From positions 11,936,869 to 12,000,868 of the forward strand of contig OZ012690.1 in assembly GCA_963942565.1 (NCBI GenBank): a DNA stretch of 64,000 bases, written 5' to 3'. The notes below the pieces were generated by a model, which saw nothing but the letters and a program-made list of their open reading frames with translations, was not told the DNA's origin and did no database searches. The translations under genes and the position numbers were made by a program. Position 1 is the first letter of the stretch, and each line of letters opens with the position of its first letter. The DNA is from Maea johnstoni (taxonomy: Eukaryota > Annelida > Polychaeta > Spionida > Magelonidae). This document shows positions 63,363 to 64,000 of the stretch, one piece after another.

Positions 63363-64000
63363 TTCAAGGTGTTAAGTCATCTATTAATAACTGTTTTGAC
63401 ATATTTTTCAATTACTTTCTTCCTAAAGTTCTTGGAGTTAAAGGATCTGCTCTACAGTGGTTCAAATCGTACCTGTTAGGCAGGAAACAGAGGATTAAAA
63501 TCAATGATGACTTCTCCGAAAATCAGGAAATCCTGTGGTCTGTACCACAGGGATCTGTGTTGGGTGCAATATTGTTCCTAATATACATCATACCTCTGGC
63601 ACAGCTAATCCGATCCTACGGTCTGAACAATCATGGCTATGCTGATGACACCCAGCTCTGCTTATCATTCAAAAAGACAAGTGATAACGCAATAGTCAAA
63701 CGTGAAATCCTAAATCTTGAGAAATGTTTGTGTGACATTAGTGTCTGGATGTCTCAGAACAAACTGAAACTCAACAATGACAAGACTGAAATCATTCTAT
63801 TCGGCTCTAAGAAACACCTAGCTGAACTGAACATTAAGTCACTCTCTGTAGCGGGGACTGATGTGTCTGTTGCATCTGAGCCTGTGCGGAATCTGGGAGC
63901 TATGTTTGACTCTCAACTGATCATGGCACCCCATGCCAAAAGTGTTGTCAAAAAATCTAGCTTTCACCTGAGAAATATTGGAAAAGCGAGACGTGTGTTA
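63363..64000 (+). mobile_element. LINE reverse transcriptase fragment, CR1/L2-like, cut by window end
   Basis: The open frame runs to the window edge with no stop from 63371. Motifs: GVKGSALQWFKSYLLGRKQR, SVPQGSVLGAILFLIYI (RT block 4), HGYADDTQLCLSF (catalytic YADD), then WMSQNKLKLNNDKTEIILFG and VRNLGAMFDSQL. These are typical of CR1/L2-group LINEs. No first-Asp block is seen at the left, so the 5' part is missing or diverged. Confidence 0.88.

Noticed and set aside
62841-63375. 168-codon frame with repeating RISEIHL motif
   Set aside because: It is the translation of a 21-bp palindromic tandem array, with no start context or conserved domain.

Overview
This is a stretch of nuclear DNA from an animal, most likely a bilaterian invertebrate. 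It has GT-AG introns of about 0.3 to 6.6 kb, exons much richer in G+C than the introns, animal-type non-LTR retrotransposons, tRNA-derived SINEs and very many short non-autonomous DNA transposons (MITEs). I cannot name the species. There is one 200-base assembly gap (12316-12515).

The one host gene I can support is a ClC-3/4/5-type 2Cl-/H+ exchanger on the + strand. Eighteen coding exons from 23533 to 51754 join in phase at every junction. From the ATG at 23547 they give 746 residues, the length of canonical human ClC-5. The gating glutamate (E211), proton glutamate (E268) and an ATP-pocket aspartate (D727) fall at the ClC-5 positions. A phase-compatible upstream exon for a longer N-terminus is possible at 15801-15900, beside a GC-rich patch.

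Layout: 0-15 kb has no recognisable host gene. It holds a LINE with a long reverse transcriptase frame on the minus strand (about 2.75-5.76 kb), a LINE endonuclease fragment (12.85-13.07 kb), Tc1/mariner-like MITEs, and many TTAA-flanked MITEs. 15.6-52 kb is the exchanger gene, whose introns are packed with MITEs of at least six families and with microsatellites, including about 94 uninterrupted CTG triplets next to exon 2. 52-61 kb is the 3' side, with a putative polyA signal, two tRNA-Thr-derived SINEs and more MITEs. 61.3-63.3 kb has arrays of self-complementary ~21-bp units. The right edge cuts a second LINE (63.36-64.0 kb).

Most MITE families could be assigned from their target-site duplications: TTAA (piggyBac-like), TTA/TAA (PIF/Harbinger-like), 8 bp (hAT-like), TA (Tc1/mariner-like), and a CAGG-ended group with 5-bp duplications. 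Nested insertions give a relative order of arrival.

Two observations stand out. First, six of the eighteen exons have one edge, with its splice site, copied one or more times in the adjoining intron (exons 1, 6, 8, 9, 10, 16). The exon 8 copy is in frame and could add 36 residues. Second, the 61.3-62.76 kb block is a TIR-bounded element built largely of short palindromes, followed by a related array with a different palindromic core. The two are linked by a duplicated ~100-bp segment.
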